Part shown: positions 48,015 to 56,881 of the stretch, piece after piece
Numbering within the stretch: position 1 is the first letter of the stretch
How the letters are laid out: every line of letters starts with the position of its first letter
Assembly (NCBI RefSeq): GCF_900188005.1
Contig: NZ_FZNR01000013.1
Span: 124,001 to 188,000 of the forward strand
Source of the DNA: Actinoplanes regularis
GTDB lineage: Bacteria; Actinomycetota; Actinomycetes; Mycobacteriales; Micromonosporaceae
DNA: 64,000 nucleotides
Reading direction: 5' to 3'
Notes under the pieces: generated by a model
What the model was told of the DNA's origin: nothing
The model's input: only the letters and a program-made list of their open reading frames with translations
Databases searched by the model: none
Position numbers and translations under genes: made by a program

Positions 48015-50306
48015 ATGCGGCGAGAGAATCCCGGCACTGGCGTCGGGCGGCCCGGAAGGGCGCGGGCGGCAGGAGCCGCTGACGCGAGCCCGGCCGAGCT
48101 TCACGGGGGGACGGCCGTCGACGAGCATCCTGCCTCGCCGGCGGCCGCGCTCGAGCCCCAGCCGGCCGCCTCCGGTCCTCAGCCGCCCGCCTTCGCGTCC
48201 CAGCCGGCCGACCAGCCCGCTCAGCCCCGTGGATCCCAGGAGTCACGGGGCTTCACCGGGCATCGGGCGGCCGGCGCGTCACACGCGGGCCATCCGGCCA
48301 CCGCCCCACCATGGCGAAGTGTCATCGGAGCGTCAACGGCTCCGGACCTGCATCGCGGGGTGCTGACCAGCGGAACCGCCGATCAGCTCGCCGCACTCAC
48401 CGCGCGCGGGGCACAGGCGCCGGGCGCGTGCATCCAGTTCGTCGAACGGAACAAGCTGAGGCTGTACGGCAGTTGGGGCGCGGCCGTCGACTGGGAGGCG
48501 ATCGCCGACACCGATCTCGACGGCTCGCTCGGCGGTCTCGTCATCCGTGGGAGCCGCGCGGTCATCGTCAACGACGCCACCGCGGAAGATCGGGTGCCGC
48601 GCGAAGCCCTCAGGTACGGCGTCTCCTACCTCGGGTACCCGGTGCACGATCGGCTCGGGCAGGTGCTCGGCGTGTGCTGCGCCTACGACGTACACCCCCG
48701 GCAGTGGACGCCGGAGCAGATCGCCGCGGTGGCCGAGGCCGCCGCGGTGGCCACCCTGCTAATCGGGGAGCAACTGGCCCGGCACGAGCTGGAGCAGCAG
48801 CACCGGTTCCTGGACGCGGTGCTGGAGAGCCTGCACGACGGCGTGACCGCGTGCGACGCCGACGGGCAGGTGGTCTTCGCCAACGGGCGGATGCGGCGGC
48901 TCTGGGAGGACGACCCCCACGACATCGACGAAGACGGGCTGGGCCGGGCACTGGCGGGGGAGCGCCTCCGGGACGAACCCGTCACGCGGCCCGGGCCCAC
49001 CAAACGGACCCGGCACTACCTGATGGACGCGCAACCGATCCTCGGCCCGGACGGCGGGGTGGTCGGCGCGGTCCAGGCGCTGCAGGATGTGACCCGGCAG
49101 CGGCGGGCCGAACGGTTCCGCTCCTGTGAACTGGCGGTCACGACCGCGCTGGCCGAGGCGCCGAGCATGGAGGCGGCCGGCCCACGGGTGCTGGAAGCGG
49201 TGGTCGACACGCTGGACTGGGTGCACGCCGAGCTGTGGAAGGTAGACGCGCCCGCCGGGGTGATCCGGGCGGCGGCGCGGTGGAGCCTGCCGGGCTGGGC
49301 GACCGGGATCGAGGTGCCGGAGGAGCTGGCCTACGGCCAGGGGCTGGCCGGCCGGGCCTGGCAGGTGGACAAGCCGCTGTGGATCCGGGACGTCGGCCGC
49401 CCGCAGAGCCTGATCTCCCCGAGGACCGCTGCCGAACGCCTGCACACCGCGCTCGCGATCCCGGTGCACGACGGGACCGGGGCGATCGGCGTGCTGACCG
49501 TCTTCGCCGACGACATCGAAGACCCGGAGGACGAACTGGTCGCGCTCATGTCCGGGATCGCCGCACACCTGGGACAGTTCGTCGAGCGGGGCCGGGTCGA
49601 CGACCTACGGCGGCAGCTGGTGCGCAGCAAGGCCGAGTACCTGGCGTTGATCGGGCACGAGATGCGCACCCCGCTCACCTCGATCAGCACGTACACCGGA
49701 CTGCTGCGCGAGGCGGACGAGGCCACCCTGGTCCGGGAGGGCCCACGGCTGATCGAGGTGGTGGAGCGCAACGCCCTGGCACTTCGCGACATCATCAACG
49801 AGCTGCTGGAACTCTCCGCGCTGGACGCCGGGCACGCCGAGATCCGGCGCACCCCGATGGACCTGGCCGGCCTGGTCCGCGACGTGGTGGACCGCGCCCG
49901 GGCGGCGATCGGCGCCGCCCCGGTGGTCATCGACACGGACCTGCCCGGCGAACTGATCGTGCCCGGCGACCGGGACCGGCTGCGCCAGATCGTCGAGAAC
50001 CTGCTGGGCAGCGCTATCCGCTACAGCCCCGACGGCGGCCACGTCGGGGTCAGCCTGCACCAGGCCGGCCGCGCCGTCGAACTGGCCGTCTCGGACGCCG
50101 CCGCGGACGTGCCCCGCGACGAGCGGGAGAAGCTGTTCACCGGCCGCTACCGGACCAGCCGCGGACACGACCGGACGCTGCCGGGCAGCGGACTCGGCCT
50201 CACCCTGAGCCGCGCCGTCGTGGAACGCCACCACGGCAGCATCGAACTGACCGGCGGCGACGCCGGAACCACGGTCCTGGTCCGGCTCCCCCTCGAGGCC
50301 CGCTAA
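48015..50306 (+). CDS. Soluble GAF-PAS-GAF sensor histidine kinase
   Basis: A 763-residue kinase with no membrane helix. A disordered P/A/Q-rich N-terminus (1-105) precedes a GAF domain (about 110-255), a PAS domain (about 265-370), a second GAF (about 375-530), then HisKA with phospho-acceptor in ALIGHEMRTPLTS and HATPase_c (IVENLLGSAIRYSPDGG, GSGLGLTLSRAVVERHHGS). In the N box the usual second Asn is S (NLLGSAIRYS). The ATG has GGAGGTCGGCC upstream. No response regulator lies nearby. The stop codon is the first element of a minisatellite. Confidence 0.88.
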   Translation: MRRENPGTGVGRPGRARAAGAADASPAELHGGTAVDEHPASPAAALEPQPAASGPQPPAFASQPADQPAQPRGSQESRGFTGHRAAGASHAGHPATAPPWRSVIGASTAPDLHRGVLTSGTADQLAALTARGAQAPGACIQFVERNKLRLYGSWGAAVDWEAIADTDLDGSLGGLVIRGSRAVIVNDATAEDRVPREALRYGVSYLGYPVHDRLGQVLGVCCAYDVHPRQWTPEQIAAVAEAAAVATLLIGEQLARHELEQQHRFLDAVLESLHDGVTACDADGQVVFANGRMRRLWEDDPHDIDEDGLGRALAGERLRDEPVTRPGPTKRTRHYLMDAQPILGPDGGVVGAVQALQDVTRQRRAERFRSCELAVTTALAEAPSMEAAGPRVLEAVVDTLDWVHAELWKVDAPAGVIRAAARWSLPGWATGIEVPEELAYGQGLAGRAWQVDKPLWIRDVGRPQSLISPRTAAERLHTALAIPVHDGTGAIGVLTVFADDIEDPEDELVALMSGIAAHLGQFVERGRVDDLRRQLVRSKAEYLALIGHEMRTPLTSISTYTGLLREADEATLVREGPRLIEVVERNALALRDIINELLELSALDAGHAEIRRTPMDLAGLVRDVVDRARAAIGAAPVVIDTDLPGELIVPGDRDRLRQIVENLLGSAIRYSPDGGHVGVSLHQAGRAVELAVSDAAADVPRDEREKLFTGRYRTSRGHDRTLPGSGLGLTLSRAVVERHHGSIELTGGDAGTTVLVRLPLEAR

Positions 50307-50703
50307 TAGCCCCTGGCCCGCTAACAGCTCCCGGCTCGCTAACAGCCTCTGGCCTGCTGATGGCTTCCGGTTCGCTTATAGCCCCTGGCTCGCTGACGGC
50401 TTCCGGTTCGCTATCAGCCTCTGGCCTGCTGATGGCTTCCGGTTCGCTATCGGCCCCTGGCCCACTAACAGCTTCCGGTTCGCTATCAGCCTCTGGCCTG
50501 CTGACGGCTCCCGGCTCGCTAGGAGCCCTGGCCTGCTGACGGCTCCCGGCTCGCTAGGAGCCCTGGCCTGCTGACGGCTCCCGGCTCGCTAGCAGCCCTG
50601 GCCTGCTGACGGCTCTCGGTTCGCTAATAGCCCCTGGCCCGCTGACGGCTTTCGGTTCGCTGACGGCTTCCGGCTCGTTGACAGATCCCGGTTCGCTGAC
50701 GGC
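50302..50703. repeat. 18-nt minisatellite directly after the histidine kinase
   Basis: About 22 head-to-tail units of 18 nt (three are 17 nt) from 50302 to 50694 plus a partial unit to 50703. The consensus is close to GCTGACGGCTTCCGGTTC, alternating with GCTATCAGCCTCTGGCCT, so there is a 36-nt higher-order pattern. The kinase stop (GCTAATAG) is the start of unit 1, and in the kinase frame many units repeat TAA, TGA or TAG. Confidence 0.92.
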
Positions 50704-51028
50704 CAACGTCACCCAATCTGAGTTGATCTTGGGCGCGTTGGCGGGTGGGGGTCACGGCCTCTCGGGGGATTGCTCGCGGGTGGGCGGATGGCTGGGGTTG
50801 GTCGCCCATCCGCAAGCCGCGGGCGGCGGCCGGAACGGTGGCCAAAGGCGGGCGGTGGCCGGTGAGCATCGGCGCCCATTCCCGGACCGCGGGCGGCGGC
50901 CGGGATGGCGGCCCGAGGTGGATGTGGCTGGCGAGCACCCGCAGTGCGGCCGCAGGTGCTCGCATCAGCCCACATTCAAGATCAACTCGCGTCGAGGGTT
51001 CCCGGCGCCCACCCGTTGTAGGTGCTGA
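50704..51028. repeat. Inverted-repeat-bounded non-coding element (MITE-like)
   Basis: GAGTTGATCTTG at 50720-50731 and its perfect complement CAAGATCAACTC at 50977-50988 enclose about 245 bp without a convincing gene. Inside are further stems (GCGGATGG/CCATCCGC near 50785-50817; GCGAGCACC/GGTGCTCGC near 50931-50961) and a direct repeat of CCGCGGGCGGCGGCCGG near 50818 and 50898. There are no transposase motifs. Confidence 0.6.
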
Positions 51029-52012
51029 TCATTCGGTCAGGGCTGGCTGTCCGCTCGGTGCGGGCGCCTCGGCGGAGCGGCCGGCCCCCAGATAGAGGGT
51101 GGTCACCGCGCCGAGCAGCAGCAGACCGCCGACGATCGTGGGCAGCGCGAGCGGCTCACCGATGAGCAGCACCGCCAGCAGGGCCGCGGTCAGCGGTTCC
51201 AACAGGGTGACGACCACGGCGACGCTCCCGCTGGTGTGCCGCAGCCCGGTGTAGAAGCACGCGTAGGCGAGCGCCGTCGTGATCGCGCCCAGATAGCCCA
51301 GCAGGGCGATCGGCTGGAAGCTCGGCGCGAACGCCACACCCCGTGCCACGGCGATCGGCGCCAGGGCGATCGCGCCGATCGTGCAGGACAACGTGGTCAG
51401 GATCAGCGGCGGTACGCCCTGCGTGGTCCGCCGGCTCAACGCCGTCGACGCCGCGTAGACGGTGCCGGAGGCGATCGCCGCGAGCAGTCCCAGACCAGCG
51501 GCGGTCATGCCGGATCCGGTGGCCGAGTCATCGGTGGTCGCGCCGTCGGCCGTGACGCTGGAGATGAGCACCAGGCCGATGATCGCCGCGGCCGAGGCGC
51601 CGAGTTCGGCGTTGCCGGGTCGCTGCCGGGTGCGGATCGTCTCCCATGCGCTGAGCAGCACCGGCGCCAGGCCCAGGCTGACCACGGTGGCGATGCTGAC
51701 GCCGGTGAGGCGTACCGCGACGAAATACAGAGCCTGATACGCCGCGAGCCCGACCCCGGCCGTGATGACGGCGCCAGGGGCGGACCGGAAGGCCGCCCAG
51801 ATCTGCCTGCGGGCCGGCAACCCGAGGAGCAGCATGGTTCCGGCCGCGAAGAGCAGCCGGTAAAACCCGATCTGGACCGCACCGAGCCCGGTGCGAGCCG
51901 CGACGACCTGGACGACGACGCCTGCGGTGCCCCAGAGCACCCCGGCGATTGACAGTTGCAGAAGGCTCAGCCGGGCACCGGCCGAGGCGTTGGTGGACAA
52001 GAACGAGAACAT
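51029..52012 (-). CDS. EamA/DMT-family transporter
   Basis: A 327-residue membrane protein with ten helices in two EamA repeats (SIAGVLWGTAGVVVQVVAAR opens the first; AYACFYTGLRHTSGSVAVVV is in the second). A long loop (TADGATTDDSATGSG) separates the halves. Probably an exporter of amino acids or small metabolites. The ATG at 52012 follows GCGGAGCGCAC, a ribosome site that can be paired in a leader stem. The leader upstream has a terminator-like hairpin. Confidence 0.88.
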   Translation of the reverse strand: MFSFLSTNASAGARLSLLQLSIAGVLWGTAGVVVQVVAARTGLGAVQIGFYRLLFAAGTMLLLGLPARRQIWAAFRSAPGAVITAGVGLAAYQALYFVAVRLTGVSIATVVSLGLAPVLLSAWETIRTRQRPGNAELGASAAAIIGLVLISSVTADGATTDDSATGSGMTAAGLGLLAAIASGTVYAASTALSRRTTQGVPPLILTTLSCTIGAIALAPIAVARGVAFAPSFQPIALLGYLGAITTALAYACFYTGLRHTSGSVAVVVTLLEPLTAALLAVLLIGEPLALPTIVGGLLLLGAVTTLYLGAGRSAEAPAPSGQPALTE

Positions 52013-52162
52013 GTGCGCTCCGCGAGAGTGAGTCGGTCAGGACCGGCGGCGGAGCGCATCGCAAAAAACCGTCCGAGCAGGGCTCAGACGGTGCGGCTCA
52101 CGCTCCGCTCAGGAGCGCGGCGGGGGCAGGACGCCGGGAAACGGACTCACGCCGCACACCAT
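52013..52162 (-). promoter_or_regulatory. Structured leader / candidate attenuator of the EamA gene
   Basis: On the minus strand: an 11-bp stem with one mismatch (52082-52092 and 52068-52078) followed by TTTTTT (52068-52063) is a textbook rho-independent terminator placed 50 bp before the gene, with no gene ending nearby. Further down, TGCGCTCCG and CGGAGCGCA can pair and hide the ribosome site. An ATG at 52162 opens a 17-codon frame (MVCGVSPFPGVLPPPRS) that ends 17 bases before the stem; alternatively TATGGT there is a -10 box. Confidence 0.6.
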
Positions 52163-52218
52163 ATCCGACCTGCGGCTCGCACAAGGAGGAGCGCACCGGC
52201 ACGGCCCTGCCCGCCAGA

Positions 52219-52506
52219 GTGCCTCTCCGGGGCGGGCATCTTCCTCCGGCCAGGAGTCTTCCTGGCTCGGGTGTCTTCCTGAGTCGGGTGTCTTCCTCGG
52301 GTGGGGTGTTTGTTCGGGCTGGGAGCCTCCTCGGGTCGAAGAGTTTCCCTGCGCCGGGTGCCTCCTCCCAAGGGACGGGGCGTCTCCTCGGATTGAATGC
52401 CTTCCCAGAGTCAGGCCATCCTCCCGGGCAGGCCGTCCCCCCGGGCAGGGCGGCTTACCTCGGCAGGGCGCCCTCCCCGGGCAGGGCCCGTTTTCCGGCC
52501 CGGGGA
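52219..52506. repeat. Degenerate 17-18-nt tandem repeat
   Basis: About 15 imperfect units around TCTTCCTGAGTCGGG, clearest at 52250-52310 (agtcttcctggctcggg, tgtcttcctgagtcggg, tgtcttcctcgggtggg) and again as ccgggcagg-ended units near 52420-52490. No gene is seen here. Confidence 0.65.
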
Positions 52507-52516
52507 GGGAACGGCA

Positions 52517-52547
52517 GTTCCCCGGCGCGGGCAGCGCGCCGGGGAAC
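52517..52547 (-). terminator. Terminator hairpin of the gene at 52552
   Basis: Perfect 13-bp arms (gttccccggcgcg at 52517-52529 and complement at 52535-52547), loop GGCAG, five bases beyond the stop codon. Confidence 0.85.
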
Positions 52548-52551
52548 TGGA

Positions 52552-53223
52552 TCAGGCGGCGGTGGCGGACCACATGGCGGTGAAGGCCGCGGCCTCGCCC
52601 GCGAGCCAGCTCTCGACATCGGCCGCCCGGGTTCCCGGGTTGAGCCGGTGGGTCAAGCCCCGGCGCAGGTCGACCAGGACCGGCTCGGCGTCGGGCAGGA
52701 TCTGGTCCATGTGACGGGCCATCAGGTGCAGCATGGCGGTGACCAGCTCCGGGCTCGGCGGCTCCTCGTCGAAGTGGATCCGGACCGCCTCGCGGTGACC
52801 ATCCGCGAACCGCAGGCCGAAGTGCAGGTTGATCTTCACGGCCAGCGGGCCGACGCTGGCCAGCGCGTCGTGGGTCTGGATCAGGGTGAGCTGCTCGGGG
52901 TCGCCGAGCGACGCCAGGTAGGTGCGGGCGCCGGCACGGAGCGACTCGTAGAGCGGCTTCCACCGGTCCTTCACCAGGTCGACGACGCCGCCGAGGTAGC
53001 TGCCGCCGGTGCGGAACGCGATGTCCGCCTTCAGTGCCTTGACCAGCTGGCTGTGCGGGTTGAAACCACTGCGCCGCTCGCGCTGCTTGCGAAGCCCGCC
53101 GACGAAGGTGGCCTTCGCGGGGCCGGTGCGGGAGACATACCGGGTGAAGCCGAGCATGGTGGCGTAGGGCGGGATGACAGGCACGGGGTTGGTCGAGATC
53201 GTGGACAGGGTGGACGTGGTCAC
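52552..53223 (-). CDS. Conserved hypothetical protein
   Basis: A 223-residue soluble protein with no signal peptide or known motif. It has a basic middle (GGLRKQRERRSGFNPHSQLVKALKAD) and a mixed alpha/beta C-terminal half (VKINLHFGLRFADGHREAVRIHFDEE). The GTG at 53223 follows GAGGAGACCGAC. It is monocistronic with a strong terminator. I do not recognise the family. Confidence 0.65.
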   Translation of the reverse strand: MTTSTLSTISTNPVPVIPPYATMLGFTRYVSRTGPAKATFVGGLRKQRERRSGFNPHSQLVKALKADIAFRTGGSYLGGVVDLVKDRWKPLYESLRAGARTYLASLGDPEQLTLIQTHDALASVGPLAVKINLHFGLRFADGHREAVRIHFDEEPPSPELVTAMLHLMARHMDQILPDAEPVLVDLRRGLTHRLNPGTRAADVESWLAGEAAAFTAMWSATAA

Positions 53224-53683
53224 GTCGGTCTCCTCACTCGCGCTGCGCAGCCTCGGATCCACGAAGGATCACCCGAAGATCAGCAGCTCAGGGCCCCTCT
53301 TTCGTACATACATTCTAATCGACGGGTCTGACATTCCCAACCGCCGACAGCCCCCGCTGTCCGGTCCGGACCTACATGGCCAGCTCGCGGGAAGTTGGCC
53401 AACGGCGTGGCCACGTCCGGCCGAAGATGGCCAGCGGTAGGGGTGCCGGGATGCTGCGCGCGGTGCCGGGCTCGGCAGCCCTCCACCGCTGGCGAATGCC
53501 CCCGAACCGACCCTCGCCGACCTCCTCGGCCTGCCCCGCAACGACCAGCTCCCGGGTGGCGGAACAACAGCGGCGAACGTTCGGCCAGCAGTAGATGATT
53601 AACCATGACAGACCAGCGCATTTCGATCGCCATCCGGAAGTGACCCGGAGTCAACCGCGGTGCGAACGAAGGGAGCGTGACCG
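53224..53683. other. Gene-free gap of 460 bp
   Basis: It must hold promoters for the two divergent neighbours; an AT-rich stretch at about 53300-53325 (ttcgtacatacattctaatc) is the best candidate. A coding-like stretch at about 53480-53595 (reading PPLANAPEPTLADLLGLPRN) has no start and ends in TAA, possibly the remnant of a lost gene. Nothing else was recognised. Confidence 0.4.
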
Positions 53684-54217
53684 GTGGAGATCACCGGAGT
53701 GATGGCCACCGACGCAGGCATGGGCGCGCTGTGGGCACTTGGCTCTTTTGACGGCATCGTCGACTACGACACCTGGGAGTCGGAGCTGCTGGAGGACGAG
53801 GACATAGCTCGACACATCGCCGGCGGAGCCCTCGTGCCCGTGAATATCGGCGGTGACGGTGCCTTCCAGGTCGTTGCGCGGGTTGGCGAATCGTCGGCCC
53901 TCGCGCAACTGACCGAACGTGAGCGCAAGTACGTCGTTGTCGCCTCGGAGCCCTACCTGCTGATCACCACCAACGATGCCGTCATCAGCGGTATCGAGCA
54001 TGTTGCGGCGGAGTCGAACGACAACTTGCGCGTTCCGCTGCCAGCGGGCCGGTGGAGCGTCGCGATCTTCCTGATCGATTGGGAAGCGGAACCCGGTCAG
54101 GCGGACGATGCCGGACGGCCGGCGCCTACAGCCCTCTCTGACTTCACGATCTTGATCAATCCCGAAGGTCAGCCCAACCGCGAATATCGGACACAGATAC
54201 AGACCTTCGAGCGATGA
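53684..54217 (+). CDS. Hypothetical protein, lower GC than neighbours
   Basis: A 177-residue acidic soluble protein (ALWALGSFDGIVDYDTWESE; later LPAGRWSVAIFLIDWEAEPG). Its codon use is visibly less GC-biased than the flanking core genes, which suggests acquisition. The GTG at 53684 has GGGAG upstream. It is convergent with a DUF4259 gene; both are the small accessory kind often found with toxin-immunity clusters, but no toxin gene is present. Function not known. Confidence 0.6.
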   Translation: MEITGVMATDAGMGALWALGSFDGIVDYDTWESELLEDEDIARHIAGGALVPVNIGGDGAFQVVARVGESSALAQLTERERKYVVVASEPYLLITTNDAVISGIEHVAAESNDNLRVPLPAGRWSVAIFLIDWEAEPGQADDAGRPAPTALSDFTILINPEGQPNREYRTQIQTFER

Positions 54218-54263
54218 CTGAGCTCGTCAGGACCTGGCCCAGGAGCCTCAAAAGCACACCCGT

Positions 54264-54734
54264 TCAGATACCGTCCGGCGGCTCAAGGTCGTCCAACTCG
54301 CCGCCTGCAAGAGTGAGCACTTGCGACAGCGCGGCGACGGTGTCGCGCGCTTCAGCGGCGTTCGTGTCGCTCGTCCAACCTTGATGCCAGGGGCCTTGAG
54401 GACCAGCAACGAACAGCAGGGCGTCCAGCGCGATACTCGCCAACTCCGGCGCGGGCGCGCCCAGCCGGGCATCGGGAGCAAGGTCGTTCTCGATCAAGGT
54501 TTCGAGGCGCTCGTCGAACTGTTGTCCGCCGGGCAGGGACGCCGCAACGATCGCTGCAGCCGCCACAACCTCGTCCGGGAAGAACTCTCGCCCGAGCAGC
54601 TCCGGCTTGTCCTTCACGAACAGGAACATGCGCTCCAGCGCTGCCGCCCGCCGCTCAGGAGGTCGTTCGGCGAGTTCTTCCAGAAAGTCGATGGCGCCAT
54701 CGCTGGAGAACGGGCCGGTCCCGAACGTTCCCAT
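54264..54734 (-). CDS. DUF4259 family protein
   Basis: A 156-residue protein that opens with the family hallmark MGTFGTGPFSSDGAIDFLEE and continues as a helical protein (RRAAALERMFLFVK, PDEVVAAAAIVAASLPGG). The family is widespread in actinomycetes with no known activity. The ATG at 54734 follows AGGAGGCAGC. Convergent with the preceding gene. Confidence 0.85.
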   Translation of the reverse strand: MGTFGTGPFSSDGAIDFLEELAERPPERRAAALERMFLFVKDKPELLGREFFPDEVVAAAAIVAASLPGGQQFDERLETLIENDLAPDARLGAPAPELASIALDALLFVAGPQGPWHQGWTSDTNAAEARDTVAALSQVLTLAGGELDDLEPPDGI

Positions 54735-55094
54735 CCTCGCTGCCTCCTTCGAGACGACCCTCTTGCCCTGAAGCTACAAGATCATGCCGATCTGCTGTTC
54801 GACCTTCTTCATTCCGCAGAACCGGGACAGCACACCGAACCTGACCGGTGCGGTGGGGACCAAACGCACTCCTGAAGCCCTGCCCATCGCGGCCAGGATC
54901 CGTAGGCCAAGAAGGTGCCAGCTTGATCCGGGCGGCTCCCCATCGCGCACGCTCGTCCGTCAGGACGGCCCCGACAATCTACCTGGTGGACCCCTGATCA
55001 GCGCCCGACCGTACGCAACCCTCAGTTGGGCCGGGCAGGTCCGGCGGGCGGCCGTCTGCGATCATGGCTCGGCTTACTGCAGCCTGGAGGTCGC
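54735..55094. other. Gene-free gap of 360 bp
   Basis: Upstream regions of the DUF4259 gene and the following plus-strand gene. Several short frames exist but none has a ribosome site, a plausible protein sequence or typical codon use. No strong inverted repeat was seen. Confidence 0.4.
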
Positions 55095-56765
55095 ATGCCG
55101 CACGACGGAGGTGGCCCATCCGGGCCAGGGGCGCGGTCCGCAGCGACCGGCACGCTCGTGACGATCGGAGCGCTGTTGCTCCTGATCGGCTGGGTCCGGG
55201 ACGAGAGCGCGGGGAACAGCGGCCTGTCTCCGGTCGCCGGCCGATGGCTGGGAGCGCTGGTGGTGCTGCTGTGCGCCCTGGTCGCGGCGGCGCGGCACCT
55301 GGAGGCCCCCGGATCGGCGGTCCGCCGCTGGGTGATCACCGGGTTCGCCGTGCTGGCGGCGGTGGCGACCACCGCGTTCCACGTCGTCGACGGGCTGCGC
55401 CGCTATGGTGACGGCTACCCGGGCGTGGTGGCCCCGCTCGGAGTGGTCGGCGGAGTTGCGGTCACCGTCGGCCTGCTGCTCGGGGCCACCCGGCCGGCCG
55501 AAGGGCGCTGGCGCCGGTGGAACGTCCGGCGGCTCGCCGCGGTCACCTGCGTATCGGCGCTGCTCGCAGCCGGGTGCGTGCCGGTGGCGCTCTCCTACGA
55601 CAGCTGGGCGATCAGGTCGGGCACCGCGAGCGCGGTGGCCGTGCCGCCTGTGCCCGGCACGGTGTCCAAGGTCGGCTGGACCACTCCGATGCCGGGACCG
55701 GTGCGCGACGTACGCCCGGCCGGGCCCGGCGCCGTCGTGCTGCTCGAGGACGGCGTTCTCGGCGTCGACGGGCTCAGCGGCGCGATCCGCTGGTCCTACC
55801 GGCGGCTGGGCGCACGGGCGGCCTGGATGGTGGCCAGCCCCGACGGCGGGTCGGTGGTGCTGGGGATCCTCCCGCCGGAGGACGGCGGCGCCGACACGAT
55901 GCTGATCCTGGACGCGATGACCGGTGCCGTCCGGTCCACCGGCAGCTACCCGGCCGGCCTCGTGAACCCCACCCAGGACATGATCACCGACGACGTGCTG
56001 GTGGGCCGGGGACTGTGGGACAACGACGGCGACCACCCGGCGTTCTCGCTGCGTGACGGTAGTACGGCGTGGACCTGGCGCAGGCCGGAAGACTGTCGCG
56101 GCGAAGGATTGCACGCTGTGGCCGCGCTGCACCACCGGGTCATCATCTCCGCGAAGTGCGGCGCCGAGTCGAGGTTCGTCCTGCTCGACAGCGCCACCGG
56201 TCGCCAGGTCGGAGAGCATGTCGTCGCGATCCGGGCGGAGGGAATCCTGCCGCCCGGGGTGGTCACCGCCCCGGATCGGTCACTGGCACTGCTGAAGGCG
56301 GTGTACGCGGTGCGGCCGGAACAGGCCGTTCAGCTGCTCGACGTCGAGAGTGGCCAGGTCCTGCCGATGAAGGTTCAGTTGAGCAGGCTGATCGGGCAGG
56401 GCCTGGCGACGGACGGCGACACCCGGAAACCGCCCCTGCTTCGCGATGCCCGGACCGGCGAGGTGCGCCACCAGCAAGAGATCAGCAGCTGTGCGTTCTC
56501 CGGTGTCCTGCTGGAGAGCATGGTCCTGTGCGTGCGCCGTGGCGACCGCTGGTTGACGAGGCTTCTCGACACGGGTCAAGTCACCTTGACGCTTGCCCCG
56601 CTGGGGACGCAACAGGCGGCCGAGTTGCCGGTGGATCTCGGGCCGCGCGATGAGCGCAGCTCCGACCGCCCGCTGGAGCTGGTCGCGGCGAACGGCGCGG
56701 TGATCGTCTACTCCGCCATCGACGCGCGGGGCGGCTCCGGCAACGTTCTGGTCGGACTCCAGTAA
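55095..56765 (+). CDS. Membrane protein with extracytoplasmic PQQ-like beta-propeller
   Basis: A 556-residue protein. Four to five N-terminal helices (GTLVTIGALLLLIGW, LGALVVLLCALVAAARHL, WVITGFAVLAAVATTAFHVV, GVVGGVAVTVGLLLGATRP, AAVTCVSALLAAGCVPVALS) are followed by about 370 residues of propeller-like repeats (GAVVLLEDGVLGVDGLSGAI, WMVASPDGGSVVLGILPPED). The ATG has GGAGGTCGC upstream. Probably a surface sensor or scaffold; no catalytic motif seen. Confidence 0.75.
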   Translation: MPHDGGGPSGPGARSAATGTLVTIGALLLLIGWVRDESAGNSGLSPVAGRWLGALVVLLCALVAAARHLEAPGSAVRRWVITGFAVLAAVATTAFHVVDGLRRYGDGYPGVVAPLGVVGGVAVTVGLLLGATRPAEGRWRRWNVRRLAAVTCVSALLAAGCVPVALSYDSWAIRSGTASAVAVPPVPGTVSKVGWTTPMPGPVRDVRPAGPGAVVLLEDGVLGVDGLSGAIRWSYRRLGARAAWMVASPDGGSVVLGILPPEDGGADTMLILDAMTGAVRSTGSYPAGLVNPTQDMITDDVLVGRGLWDNDGDHPAFSLRDGSTAWTWRRPEDCRGEGLHAVAALHHRVIISAKCGAESRFVLLDSATGRQVGEHVVAIRAEGILPPGVVTAPDRSLALLKAVYAVRPEQAVQLLDVESGQVLPMKVQLSRLIGQGLATDGDTRKPPLLRDARTGEVRHQQEISSCAFSGVLLESMVLCVRRGDRWLTRLLDTGQVTLTLAPLGTQQAAELPVDLGPRDERSSDRPLELVAANGAVIVYSAIDARGGSGNVLVGLQ

Positions 56766-56881
56766 TCGGTGACCGCGACCCGGATGAGGCGTTGCCCCGG
56801 CTGACCGCCATGTTCGGGGGCCGAATCCGGGATTGACCCGGCAGCTCAGCCCGGCGGCACTTCCGCCGCTCGCATTCAAGG

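Noticed and set aside
50317..50965. Open frames through the minisatellite and the inverted-repeat element
   Set aside because: Composition follows the repeat period, frames are broken by 17-nt units, and there are no ribosome sites.
53269..53654. Short minus-strand frames in the 53.3-53.6 kb gap
   Set aside because: Overlapping frames with no ribosome site and shadow-like composition.
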